The notes: a model not told the origin generated them from the sequence alone. Positions 1 to 5,654 are shown, counted from the stretch's first letter. The stretch: 8,319 nucleotides of DNA from CAYONZ01 sp964405465 (GCA_964405465.1 CAYONZ010000085.1:1-8319), one strand, 5' to 3'. Numbers and translations are program-made.

Positions 1-42
1 TCCGTCCCCAGTGCTCCGTCCCCAGTGCTCCGTCCCCAGAGG
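1..42. repeat. 14-bp tandem repeat, three units
   Basis: Two exact copies of TCCGTCCCCAGTGC (1-14, 15-28) are followed by a third that matches for its first 11 bases (29-42). The array is cut by the window edge, so its full copy number is unknown. It lies upstream of the 454-residue gene. The complement, with GGGGACGG blocks, resembles intergenic repeats seen near REP-associated transposases in some proteobacteria. That link is only from memory, and no transposase is visible here. Confidence 0.85.
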
Positions 43-77
43 TCGATCCATTGTCTCGAGAAATGCACCTTGACGGC

Positions 78-102
78 GAGGTCAACTATGGCCATTTTTT
101 GA
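78..102 (+). promoter_or_regulatory. Shine-Dalgarno plus minimal upstream ORF before the 454-aa gene
   Basis: A GAGGT Shine-Dalgarno match (78-82) sits six bases (counted from GAGG) before ATG at 88-90. That ATG opens a four-codon reading frame, MAIF, ending in TGA at 100-102. The ATG of the long gene follows at 107 and has no ribosome site of its own. The long gene may therefore be translated by reinitiation or coupling. Alternatively, the T6 run at 95-100 is one T too long: with five Ts the ATG at 88 would read straight into the long gene. Which is true cannot be decided from the sequence alone. Confidence 0.5.
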
Positions 103-106
103 ACCT

Positions 107-1471
107 ATGAAAAACCAAGTTCCAAATCCGCTCATCGATATCCTATCGGCCCTACTGCAATCTCACCCCAATCCGCAGACACTCTCCCGCGAGCAGTGGT
201 CGGACCTCTTGCTCAGTCGACTTCAAACCAGCAACACTACCCCAAAACTTGAGCTTGAGGACTTAAATCTCCTGCTGGTGGACCTTGTCGCGCGACGAGC
301 TTGGGGCGAGGGCAAAACACTGCGCCCTGTTGACGTCGCAGGATGGTGGGCTCTCGCACGGTTAAATTGGCAAAACCACGCGCCACGCTTGATTGAGTTT
401 TTTAATGCGATCAAGGAACCAGAACTCAAGATTCCGGTGGAGAATTTTTTGAGCGAAAAAATTAAAGAAGATTTCGGTCAATTTGCCAAGCTGCTGGAAC
501 ACGGTTTCGAGTTTGCCTCAGATGCGGCATTCCTGAAGGCTTTTTTTCAGGTTTTAACTCGCGTAGGGCAATCGGACTTAAAGCTACGCTTGCAGATCTG
601 TAACTCTCTCGAAAAGAGATTAACCGAATTCAAATTTAACAACGCGGAACTCAATCGGCTGTTGATCGATTCCCTCTTGGCACTTGAGCACCAACCTGCC
701 GTACTTTTAATACAACGTGTTTTTGAAAATGATTTGGTTCACCACGATCTCAGCTGGGCTCAAGCACGCCAAATCATTTTGCAGAAAATGAAAATCGAAT
801 TGCCACAAGTATTGAGTCGAAACAATCCCGCAACTGATGCTCTCGAGCCACATTACGAAGGCGATAGCAAAATGGAAAAACTACTCCATGCTCATGGAAT
901 TGAAGGTAGCTTGGTCTTTATTCGTGCCTCGCTTCTTGGCGAGGCGGTTGCAATTCGGCCACTCGAACCCATACGCGCACTACGCCAATTTATTGAAGCG
1001 GGTCTCGAAGAAGATTTCAAATGGACACTTTCCCGCGGGCAAGTTGATTTTTTCACTTCCCAGTTCATAGCCCTCTACAATGAGCTTTTAAAGTACCAAG
1101 ATAGTTTTTTTGATTTTGCAGCAGAGGCCAAAAAATTTGTGGGTCCAACTGACCAAGCAACTCGCCAGGCCCCAGCGGTGATGTTGAGTTGTTTTTTGAC
1201 CGGTTTTCTCAGTCGTGTGATCGAAGATGATGAAGCGGAACTTTCAAATTTTGTGTTTTTGCAATCGCTGGTGCGCATTGATTCAGAGTTAACCAAGATA
1301 CATGAGCTCGAAAAACACGTCGAAGCAGATTCGCGCTCGGCTCGAGATATCGCCCAACGCTTAGGAGAGTTGCATCAAGAGCTCGAACAGCTTTGGAGCG
1401 AACAATACCTCAGTTTTGTTCGTGAGATTAAAATTCTGCGACTGAAGAGCGAAGCGTTTCGAAGAATTTAA
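107..1471 (+). CDS. Helical-repeat protein of unknown function, 454 aa
   Basis: I do not recognise this protein as a whole. It is soluble in appearance, with no signal peptide and no convincing membrane segment, and is predicted to be almost entirely alpha-helical. Residues about 184-225 (DSLLALEHQPAVLLIQR, then a VHHDLSWAQARQIL-like helix) resemble the HEAT-like helical repeats found in DUF1186/SEC-C-type proteins; this is a weak match made by eye. The last 60 residues (about 392-450) are rich in Glu, Lys, Arg and Leu and look like an amphipathic or coiled-coil helix. ATG 107 is the first start after an in-frame stop at 71-73, but it lacks a Shine-Dalgarno; the better-placed ATG at 88 is out of frame. 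It is convergent with the TPR-like gene and has no visible operon partner in the window. No catalytic motif was found. Confidence 0.8.
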   Translation: MKNQVPNPLIDILSALLQSHPNPQTLSREQWSDLLLSRLQTSNTTPKLELEDLNLLLVDLVARRAWGEGKTLRPVDVAGWWALARLNWQNHAPRLIEFFNAIKEPELKIPVENFLSEKIKEDFGQFAKLLEHGFEFASDAAFLKAFFQVLTRVGQSDLKLRLQICNSLEKRLTEFKFNNAELNRLLIDSLLALEHQPAVLLIQRVFENDLVHHDLSWAQARQIILQKMKIELPQVLSRNNPATDALEPHYEGDSKMEKLLHAHGIEGSLVFIRASLLGEAVAIRPLEPIRALRQFIEAGLEEDFKWTLSRGQVDFFTSQFIALYNELLKYQDSFFDFAAEAKKFVGPTDQATRQAPAVMLSCFLTGFLSRVIEDDEAELSNFVFLQSLVRIDSELTKIHELEKHVEADSRSARDIAQRLGELHQELEQLWSEQYLSFVREIKILRLKSEAFRRI

Positions 1472-1480
1472 GAGGTTGAG

Positions 1481-1510
1481 TTTAGCAAGCCTGGGTTTAG
1501 CAAGCCTGGG
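1481..1510. repeat. 15-bp tandem duplication
   Basis: TTTAGCAAGCCTGGG occurs twice head to tail (1481-1495 and 1496-1510). A degenerate third start, TTTAGAAGGC, follows at 1511. It occupies most of the 59-bp gap between two convergent genes. The duplication supplies a second copy of the left arm of the stem-loop at 1500-1524. Confidence 0.9.
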
Positions 1511-1524
1511 TTTAGAAGGCTTGC
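1500..1524. terminator. Stem-loop between convergent genes, possible bidirectional terminator
   Basis: GCAAGCCT (1500-1507) pairs perfectly with AGGCTTGC (1517-1524) across a 9-base loop. The hairpin lies just after the + strand stop at 1471 and just before the end of the - strand gene at 1531, where a shared terminator is expected. Neither side has a clean T-run, so it is not a textbook intrinsic terminator. An identical left arm at 1485-1492 could form an alternative, longer-looped hairpin. Confidence 0.45.
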
Positions 1525-1530
1525 ACTCTG

Positions 1531-2316
1531 TTATTTATGCTTTTCTTCTTCAATCACTTGGTTGACTTCGGCTAGTCGCTCCCGAATCCGAGGAGCGAAT
1601 CGACCTTCTGGGTCGCGCTGCAGTTCGTTTTCAAGAACGGTCTTGGCTAGAAATGCCTGCCCCTGCCGAGTGTAGACTTTGGCCGCCAAAGCAAAGACCC
1701 ACTGAGGAGCGCCGTTTTTTCCCGCTTTCACCAAGAGCTCTGCCGCAAATTTTTCGTCATGCACTTCATTCAAAAAATGTTGTGCAGCTTGGTAGGCAAA
1801 AGGCCAATAGGTATCAAACAATGGTAATCCCTTTTTGTAGATGATCGTCGCTCCATTGATATCATCGAGCGCAACACTCAATAGCGTTGCTCCTGAGACA
1901 AATGCTTCGCGAAAGCGCGGAGCCAGCTCTGTGATGGCATCAATCATGTAAAACGACCAGCCACGGTCACACCTAGGCGGAGCTTTACGAAAAGTCGTAG
2001 GAATAAAAAATACGGAATCGCGTCCCTTAGCTGGAGTTTCTGAATTCACGACTGGGGATTGCGAATCAGTGCTTGGTGTGGCGTCAATTGGATTTCTTTT
2101 TTTATCCACTTCACCTGGCTTGCAAACATCGGCGTCTTGTAAAAAGCGAAGCCAAAGACTGTCAGCTAAACTTTCGTTATAACCAAAGGTAAAGTACTTA
2201 AGCTCCTTAGGGGGAACCAAAAATATTTCGGGTGGTTTACTTTTGTTTTGTAATCCCAACCAATGAGTTGCTCCAATTAAAACCCCTGATATAAATAAGA
2301 TCACCATCTTTAGCAT
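1531..2316 (-). CDS. Membrane-anchored TPR-like helical-repeat protein
   Basis: The product is 261 aa from ATG at 2316. A TTG at 2322 is in frame two codons upstream and would give 263; ATG is preferred, although only a weak AGG lies upstream. In the 263-residue numbering there is one N-terminal membrane segment (about 5-21), then the stretch FGYNESLADSLWLRFLQD (46-63). A polar, Ser/Thr/Pro-rich linker follows (about 65-105). Helical pairs from about 120 to 255 look like tetratricopeptide repeats. The layout (an LxFGYxExxADxLWLR-type motif, then GAxLLS, then a P-x-W-containing TPR section) matches a family I know from delta-proteobacterial genomes, usually annotated only as TPR or hypothetical protein. 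It is probably inner-membrane anchored with its bulk outside the cytoplasm, acting as a scaffold; that role is inferred. C67 and C118 (263-aa numbering) bracket the linker and might form a disulfide. The end is convergent with the 454-aa gene. Confidence 0.82.
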   Translation of the reverse strand: MLKMVILFISGVLIGATHWLGLQNKSKPPEIFLVPPKELKYFTFGYNESLADSLWLRFLQDADVCKPGEVDKKRNPIDATPSTDSQSPVVNSETPAKGRDSVFFIPTTFRKAPPRCDRGWSFYMIDAITELAPRFREAFVSGATLLSVALDDINGATIIYKKGLPLFDTYWPFAYQAAQHFLNEVHDEKFAAELLVKAGKNGAPQWVFALAAKVYTRQGQAFLAKTVLENELQRDPEGRFAPRIRERLAEVNQVIEEEKHK

Positions 2317-2360
2317 ACTCAACAGCCTAGCGAAGCAAATCGAACTTGAAAAGAAGTTTG

Positions 2361-2400
2361 ATGACGAAAAAAATCTCGCACAAAGACCTCACTCCTCGAA
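2361..2400 (+). CDS. Possible gene start cut by assembly gap
   Basis: ATG at 2361 opens a frame encoding MTKKISHKDLTPR that runs into the 100-N gap. An in-frame TTG at 2346 is also possible. The upstream AAGAAG at 2351-2356 is only a weak ribosome-binding site. It would be divergent from the TPR-like gene, whose start lies about 45 bp away. Two - strand frames are also open from the gap edge to stops near 2319-2329, so this stretch could instead be the tail of a - strand gene upstream of the TPR-like gene. Thirteen residues are too few to identify a family. Confidence 0.25.
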
Positions 2401-2500
2401 NNNNNNNNNNNNNNNNNNNNNNNNNNNNNNNNNNNNNNNNNNNNNNNNNNNNNNNNNNNNNNNNNNNNNNNNNNNNNNNNNNNNNNNNNNNNNNNNNNNN
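2401..2500. other. Scaffold gap, exactly 100 N
   Basis: A run of exactly 100 Ns is the conventional placeholder for a gap of unknown length. The two flanks share no obvious overlap, unlike the second gap. The right flank begins with CCAGCTC twice in tandem (2501-2514), so a short-repeat array may have broken the assembly. Any reading frame crossing the Ns is meaningless. Confidence 0.95.
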
Positions 2501-2581
2501 CCAGCTCCCAGCTCTTGGTCTAGCGCAAATGCAATTCAGATGTGTTTCAGTTTCGGCGTTGAAGATTTGCAGATATCATCA

Positions 2582-2587
2582 GAGGAG
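2582..2587 (+). promoter_or_regulatory. Ribosome-binding site for ATG 2594 of galE
   Basis: GAGGAG lies six bases before ATG at 2594 (spacer AAAGAA). This supports a start there rather than at the TTG or ATG codons further upstream in the same open frame. Confidence 0.7.
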
Positions 2588-2593
2588 AAAGAA

Positions 2594-3676
2594 ATGAACA
2601 GGAGGTTGGTTTTGGCAAGGGTTCTCGTCACGGGCGGTGCCGGCTATATTGGTTCGCATACGGTCACTGCACTCCTGCTCGCTGGGCATCAGCCCGTTGT
2701 CTTCGACAATCTCTCGACTGGCTTTGCTATCGATTTCTCAGCGATGACCAATCAGGCTTCGAGCGGCTTACCAAAAAGACCGGTCCCATTTATTCAAGGA
2801 GATGTACGCAATCGCCTCTCGCTCAGCAAAGTCATGCGCGACCACAAAATTGAAGCTGTCTTACATTTCGCTGCGAAACTCAACGTGGCAGAATCTGTCT
2901 CTTTGCCCTTAGACTACTATGAAAACAACACCCTCGGTGTGCTCAATCTCGCACAAGCATGCCTTGAAAACAAAATCGACAAAGTGGTTTTTTCTTCGAC
3001 AGCTGCGGTTTACGGTAACGGCCTAAATGCCCAAGCGGCTCAACCAAACGAGATCTTCAGCAAGACTATAAGTGAATCTTCACCCTTGGCGCCACTGAAT
3101 CCCTATGGCCATTCTAAACTCATGAGTGAACAAATTCTTGCCGACAGTGAGCGAGCTTTTGGCTTGCGAGCGATTGTACTCAGGTATTTTAACGTCGCCG
3201 GTGCCGCTGAAAATGGGTGCAATGGCCAACGCACCCGTGATGCATTTCACTTGATTCATCTTGCCTCTCAGGCCGCCTGCGGACTTCGCCCTTCGCTCAC
3301 CGTTTTCGGTACAGACTATCCGACTCCAGACGGCACATGCCTTAGAGACTATCTTCATGTCGAAGACCTCGCAGACGCCCATGTCTTGGCACTTCAACAC
3401 CTGCTAGATGGAGGCAAGTCTGACGTTTTCAATTGCGGTTACAGCCAGGGTGTTTCGGTTTTGGAAGTGATTTCAACAATGAAAAAAATCAGCGGAGTGG
3501 ATTTTGCAACTTCTCTTGGTGAGCGAAGAGTGGGGGACGCCATCAGCCTCGTGGCGAATGCGCAACGAATTAAAGCAACGCTCAACTGGATCCCGAAACG
3601 AAACGACCTCGAGCTCATCTGTCGAACAGCTCTAAATTGGGAAAGAGCGAAACTCGCCCTAAAAAGACCGGCCTGA
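2594..3676 (+). CDS. galE: UDP-glucose 4-epimerase (GalE)
   Basis: Extended short-chain dehydrogenase that interconverts UDP-glucose and UDP-galactose (or the N-acetyl forms) in the cytoplasm, using tightly bound NAD; it supplies galactose units for envelope glycans. The order of motifs is complete. With the ATG start these are: TGGAGYIGSH at 13-22 (NAD-binding glycine motif), FDNLSTG near 37-43, GDVRN, HFAAKLNVAESV, SSTAAVYG at 134-141, and catalytic Y171/K175 in YGHSK. LRYFNVAGA, FGTDYPTPDGTCLRDYLHV and FNCGYSQG follow. The Thr-Asp-Tyr-Pro-Thr-Pro-Asp-Gly-Thr-Cys stretch is the Gram-positive-like/broad bacterial GalE type rather than the E. coli wording. The usual RRxGDP motif reads RRVGDA. 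Length is 360 aa, or 354 aa from TTG 2612; GalE is commonly about 330-340. The extra length lies mainly near residues 44-67 and 142-165. Substrate choice (Glc versus GlcNAc) cannot be decided. Confidence 0.95.
   Translation: MNRRLVLARVLVTGGAGYIGSHTVTALLLAGHQPVVFDNLSTGFAIDFSAMTNQASSGLPKRPVPFIQGDVRNRLSLSKVMRDHKIEAVLHFAAKLNVAESVSLPLDYYENNTLGVLNLAQACLENKIDKVVFSSTAAVYGNGLNAQAAQPNEIFSKTISESSPLAPLNPYGHSKLMSEQILADSERAFGLRAIVLRYFNVAGAAENGCNGQRTRDAFHLIHLASQAACGLRPSLTVFGTDYPTPDGTCLRDYLHVEDLADAHVLALQHLLDGGKSDVFNCGYSQGVSVLEVISTMKKISGVDFATSLGERRVGDAISLVANAQRIKATLNWIPKRNDLELICRTALNWERAKLALKRPA
2600..2605 (+). promoter_or_regulatory. Second, perfect Shine-Dalgarno inside the galE 5' end
   Basis: AGGAGG is followed after six bases by an in-frame TTG at 2612. 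Starting there gives MARVLVTGGAGYIGSH, which is close to the canonical GalE N-terminus, whereas ATG 2594 adds MNRRLV in front. The sequence supports both starts; the TTG start fits the protein family better, and the ATG start fits codon preference better. Confidence 0.6.
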
Positions 3677-3692
3677 TTTTACCATGAGATTG

Positions 3693-3742
3693 TTGTCTTG
3701 TCTTGTCTTGGCTTGGGTTAGCTTTGCTTGGATTGGATTGGC
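3693..3742 (+). repeat. Degenerate pentanucleotide array, ten units
   Basis: Ten consecutive 5-bp units starting with TT lie between the ends of two convergent genes: TTGTC three times, TTGGC, TTGGG, TTAGC, TTTGC, TTGGA twice, TTGGC. The first three are identical and the rest differ at one to three positions. The array falls in the 99-bp convergent spacer, just before the end of the FAD-enzyme gene on -. No clear intrinsic terminator is visible in this spacer. Confidence 0.8.
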
Positions 3743-3775
3743 AGGGATCGATTTCCCGGTTTCTGTTAGCCGCAT

Positions 3776-5341
3776 TCAACCATTAGTACTTGGCCTGGTA
3801 CTTATTTTGCCACTTGTCGTGCGAACGGGCACCTGCCGAAGTCCACTTGCTGCCGAATTTTGCGAACTTGAAACTCCGAGATTTTGATCAGCATTGTGAT
3901 CTGCTGCTGACACTGTTTCATGGTATTCGGCATCTTGGTTCACCTGCCAAACATCAAACAGCTTTTTCTCAGCCAAAATGTTTTTTACGGCCAACATCGC
4001 CGTCATCATCGCATGATCTTGGTTATTGTACTTATGCATTCCATTTCGACCAATCAAGTGAAGTCCTGGGTAAGAGGTTTCAATCTCTGAGCGAATCGCA
4101 TCAACATGTTCGGTGTAATGCTGATCATACACTGGGTAAGCTTTCTCTTGCCGAACCACACACCCGTCCAAAATATCTTTTGCCTCTGCAAGACCAAGAC
4201 TAACTAATTCTTGTTTAGCCATTTCAATTAGGCTTTCGTTGCTTTGGCTCCAGAGATTGTCTCCCTCATGACAAAAATACTCGAGCCCATAGCAGTTCAC
4301 CTTTTCATTTGGAACCATATAGGGCGACCATGATTTAAAATTCTGCACGCGTCCAACCTTAACCGATGGATCATGAATGTAAATCCAATTGTCCTGAAAG
4401 AGATTCTTTTCGTTTACGACCAATGCCACAGTGATAAAATCACGATAGCGAAGTTGTTCGGCATGCCCCAATGACTGCGGTTTTGGTTCAAGAGAGGTCA
4501 TCAGCTCTCGCATTGGACAAGTCGAAATCACGTTTTGTGCCGAAGCTTCAAGCTTTTGCCCATCACGAGACTGTGCCGTCACCGTCCATACTCGACTTTG
4601 CAAATCAAATCTCAATCCCGTAACTCGATACCCCATCTGGAGCTCGCCACCTTGTTTTTTGAAATCTGCAGCAACCTTCTCCCACATCATACCTGGGCCG
4701 CGAGCTGGATAACGGAACGATTCAATCAGAGTTTTGATGACCGCTTTTTTACCTTTGAATTTCAAAAAATCAGGCTTCAAAGCATTGATGACCGCCGAAG
4801 AAAGCGAAAGTCCCTTGATTCTCTGGGCGGCCCAATCGGCAGAGATCTCTTTGCAACTCATGCCCCATACTTTTTCAGTGTAAGTCTTAAAAAAAATCTG
4901 AAAAAGCCGACGGCCAAACTGATTCGTCACCCAGGCCTCAAAACTCTTGGCATTTTTGTCTGGAAATACCCGAGCCCATGCATAAGAACTCACACAATGA
5001 ATCGTTTCAAAAATACCTAACTTAAACAAAGCTTCAAAGGCCTTTAGTGGATAAGAAAAGAATTTCTTGCGATAAAAAATTCGGCTCGAACGTGGGCGTT
5101 CGAGCATTTCAGAGCCCAATATTTTGCTCCAAAAATCTTCAACCTCTTGCGATTTAGAGAAAAAACGATGTCCCCCAATATCAAAGTAAAAATCTTTGTA
5201 GCGTTCAGTTCGCGAAATGCCACCGACATAATTAGGATTCATTTCTAATATCAAACAGCTCTTGGCGTTCTCTGAAAGTAAATATCCAGCCGTTAGTCCT
5301 GCTGGACCAGCACCAATGATGATTGTATTGTAATCTTGCAA
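3776..5341 (-). CDS. FAD-dependent amine-oxidase / UDP-galactopyranose mutase-like oxidoreductase
   Basis: The 521-aa product has a Rossmann FAD-binding start, IIIGAGPAGLTAGYLL (7-22), with acidic E33, then GGISRT (40-45) and GGHRFF (56-61). A C-terminal flavin-site motif GRNGMHKYNNQDHAMM occupies 431-446. The order matches the NAD(P)/FAD-dependent proteins of the COG1232/UDP-galactopyranose-mutase-like group often found in polysaccharide clusters; their substrate is mostly unknown. I do not call it Glf, because true UDP-galactopyranose mutases are shorter (about 370-390 aa) and differ in wording. The start is TTG at 5341, supported by a GAGGTGA ribosome site. Homologues, as I remember them, end near the VNxDxEYHE motif (467-475); here a 46-residue Ser/Thr/Asn/Ala-rich tail (476-521) follows. 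The gene is convergent with galE and divergent from the GT-C-like genes, so it probably acts in glycan or envelope precursor metabolism in the cytoplasm (inferred). Confidence 0.85.
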   Translation of the reverse strand: MQDYNTIIIGAGPAGLTAGYLLSENAKSCLILEMNPNYVGGISRTERYKDFYFDIGGHRFFSKSQEVEDFWSKILGSEMLERPRSSRIFYRKKFFSYPLKAFEALFKLGIFETIHCVSSYAWARVFPDKNAKSFEAWVTNQFGRRLFQIFFKTYTEKVWGMSCKEISADWAAQRIKGLSLSSAVINALKPDFLKFKGKKAVIKTLIESFRYPARGPGMMWEKVAADFKKQGGELQMGYRVTGLRFDLQSRVWTVTAQSRDGQKLEASAQNVISTCPMRELMTSLEPKPQSLGHAEQLRYRDFITVALVVNEKNLFQDNWIYIHDPSVKVGRVQNFKSWSPYMVPNEKVNCYGLEYFCHEGDNLWSQSNESLIEMAKQELVSLGLAEAKDILDGCVVRQEKAYPVYDQHYTEHVDAIRSEIETSYPGLHLIGRNGMHKYNNQDHAMMTAMLAVKNILAEKKLFDVWQVNQDAEYHETVSAADHNADQNLGVSSSQNSAASGLRQVPVRTTSGKISTRPSTNG

Positions 5342-5344
5342 AGC

Positions 5345-5351
5345 TCACCTC
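5345..5351 (-). promoter_or_regulatory. Ribosome-binding site selecting a TTG start
   Basis: On the - strand GAGGTGA is followed by GCT and then TTG at 5341; counted from GAGG the spacer is six bases. It decides the start of the FAD enzyme, placing the Rossmann motif at residue 7 as expected. A nearby ATG (5353) is out of frame and runs at once into TGA. Confidence 0.75.
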
Positions 5352-5371
5352 ATATTTTTTAAAACTGATCT

Positions 5372-5438
5372 CAACGGTCCGCCCACAACTGCGCCGATTG
5401 GACCGGCGTTGTTGACATTGCGCCGATCTAATCGGCGC
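5372..5438. promoter_or_regulatory. Nested inverted repeats in the divergent intergenic region
   Basis: GCGCCGAT occurs at 5391-5398 and 5420-5427, and its complement ATCGGCGC at 5431-5438. The second and third copies form a perfect 8-bp dyad with a CTA centre; the first and third could pair instead. In addition CAAC-GGTCC (5372-5380) pairs with GGACC-GGC-GTTG (5400-5411) apart from a 3-base bulge, enclosing the first GCGCCGAT in its loop. On the - strand this is the leader of the FAD enzyme; on + it lies far upstream of the membrane-protein genes. It may be an operator with repeated half-sites or a structured RNA leader. Function is inferred only. Confidence 0.55.
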
Positions 5439-5440
5439 CA

Positions 5441-5495
5441 ACCAACCCTTCGCGATTCTTAGCGAAGTTTTCTTCAATATTGTTCAATTGTTGCA
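5441..5495. repeat. 55-bp sequence duplicated exactly on both sides of the gap (left copy)
   Basis: This 55-bp stretch ends at the first N and is identical to 5596-5650, which begins right after the last N. It is best read as one genomic copy written twice because two contigs overlapped by one assembly k-mer, not as a biological repeat. Confidence 0.95.
5448..5471 (+). terminator. Terminator-like hairpin with T-run
   Basis: CTTCGC (5448-5453) pairs with GCGAAG (5462-5467) around an 8-base loop, followed at once by TTTTCTTC. This is the shape of a weak intrinsic terminator read on +. No + gene ends near here, so it would act in the leader of the 5731 gene (attenuation) or against stray transcription. 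The same element appears again at 5603-5626 in the duplicated flank. Confidence 0.5.
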
Positions 5496-5595
5496 NNNNN
5501 NNNNNNNNNNNNNNNNNNNNNNNNNNNNNNNNNNNNNNNNNNNNNNNNNNNNNNNNNNNNNNNNNNNNNNNNNNNNNNNNNNNNNNNNNNNNNNN
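5496..5595. other. Scaffold gap, exactly 100 N, probably artefactual
   Basis: The 100 Ns are flanked by identical 55-bp ends. Deleting the Ns and one copy (5496-5650) would give a continuous 234-bp divergent spacer between TTG 5341 and ATG 5731. Apart from the inverted repeats, hairpin and palindrome listed separately, I see no gene in this spacer. Confidence 0.9.
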
Positions 5596-5650
5596 ACCAA
5601 CCCTTCGCGATTCTTAGCGAAGTTTTCTTCAATATTGTTCAATTGTTGCA
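5596..5650. repeat. 55-bp sequence duplicated exactly on both sides of the gap (right copy)
   Basis: Identical to 5441-5495 over all 55 bases, including the terminator-like hairpin. It starts directly after the Ns and then continues into unique sequence leading to the 5731 gene. Confidence 0.95.
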
Positions 5651-5654
5651 AAAG

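Noticed and set aside
1..42. CRISPR array
   Set aside because: Units are 14 bp, directly adjacent and without spacers; no cas gene is present.
2540..2593. Longer galE start giving 378 aa
   Set aside because: The extra N-terminal residues are not GalE-like and strong ribosome sites precede 2594 and 2612 instead.
2346..2597. Frame reading through the 100 Ns
   Set aside because: Continuity across Ns of unknown length has no meaning; only the 2361-2400 start was kept, at low confidence.
3684..3887. 67-codon + frame with hydrophobic N-terminus
   Set aside because: No Shine-Dalgarno, its first part is built from the pentamer array and its second half is antisense to the well-supported FAD-enzyme gene; not annotated as a gene, only noted in the array finding.
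4535..5020. 161-codon + frame
   Set aside because: Antisense to the FAD enzyme, with no protein-like motif and no ribosome site; a shadow of the real gene.
5412..5440. TTGACA at 5412-5417 as a -35 box on +
   Set aside because: No acceptable -10 hexamer lies 16-18 bp downstream; that stretch is the GC-rich dyad.
5441..5650. 55-bp direct repeats as ends or target duplications of a mobile element
   Set aside because: The match ends exactly at the N boundaries and there is no transposase; contig overlap explains it better.
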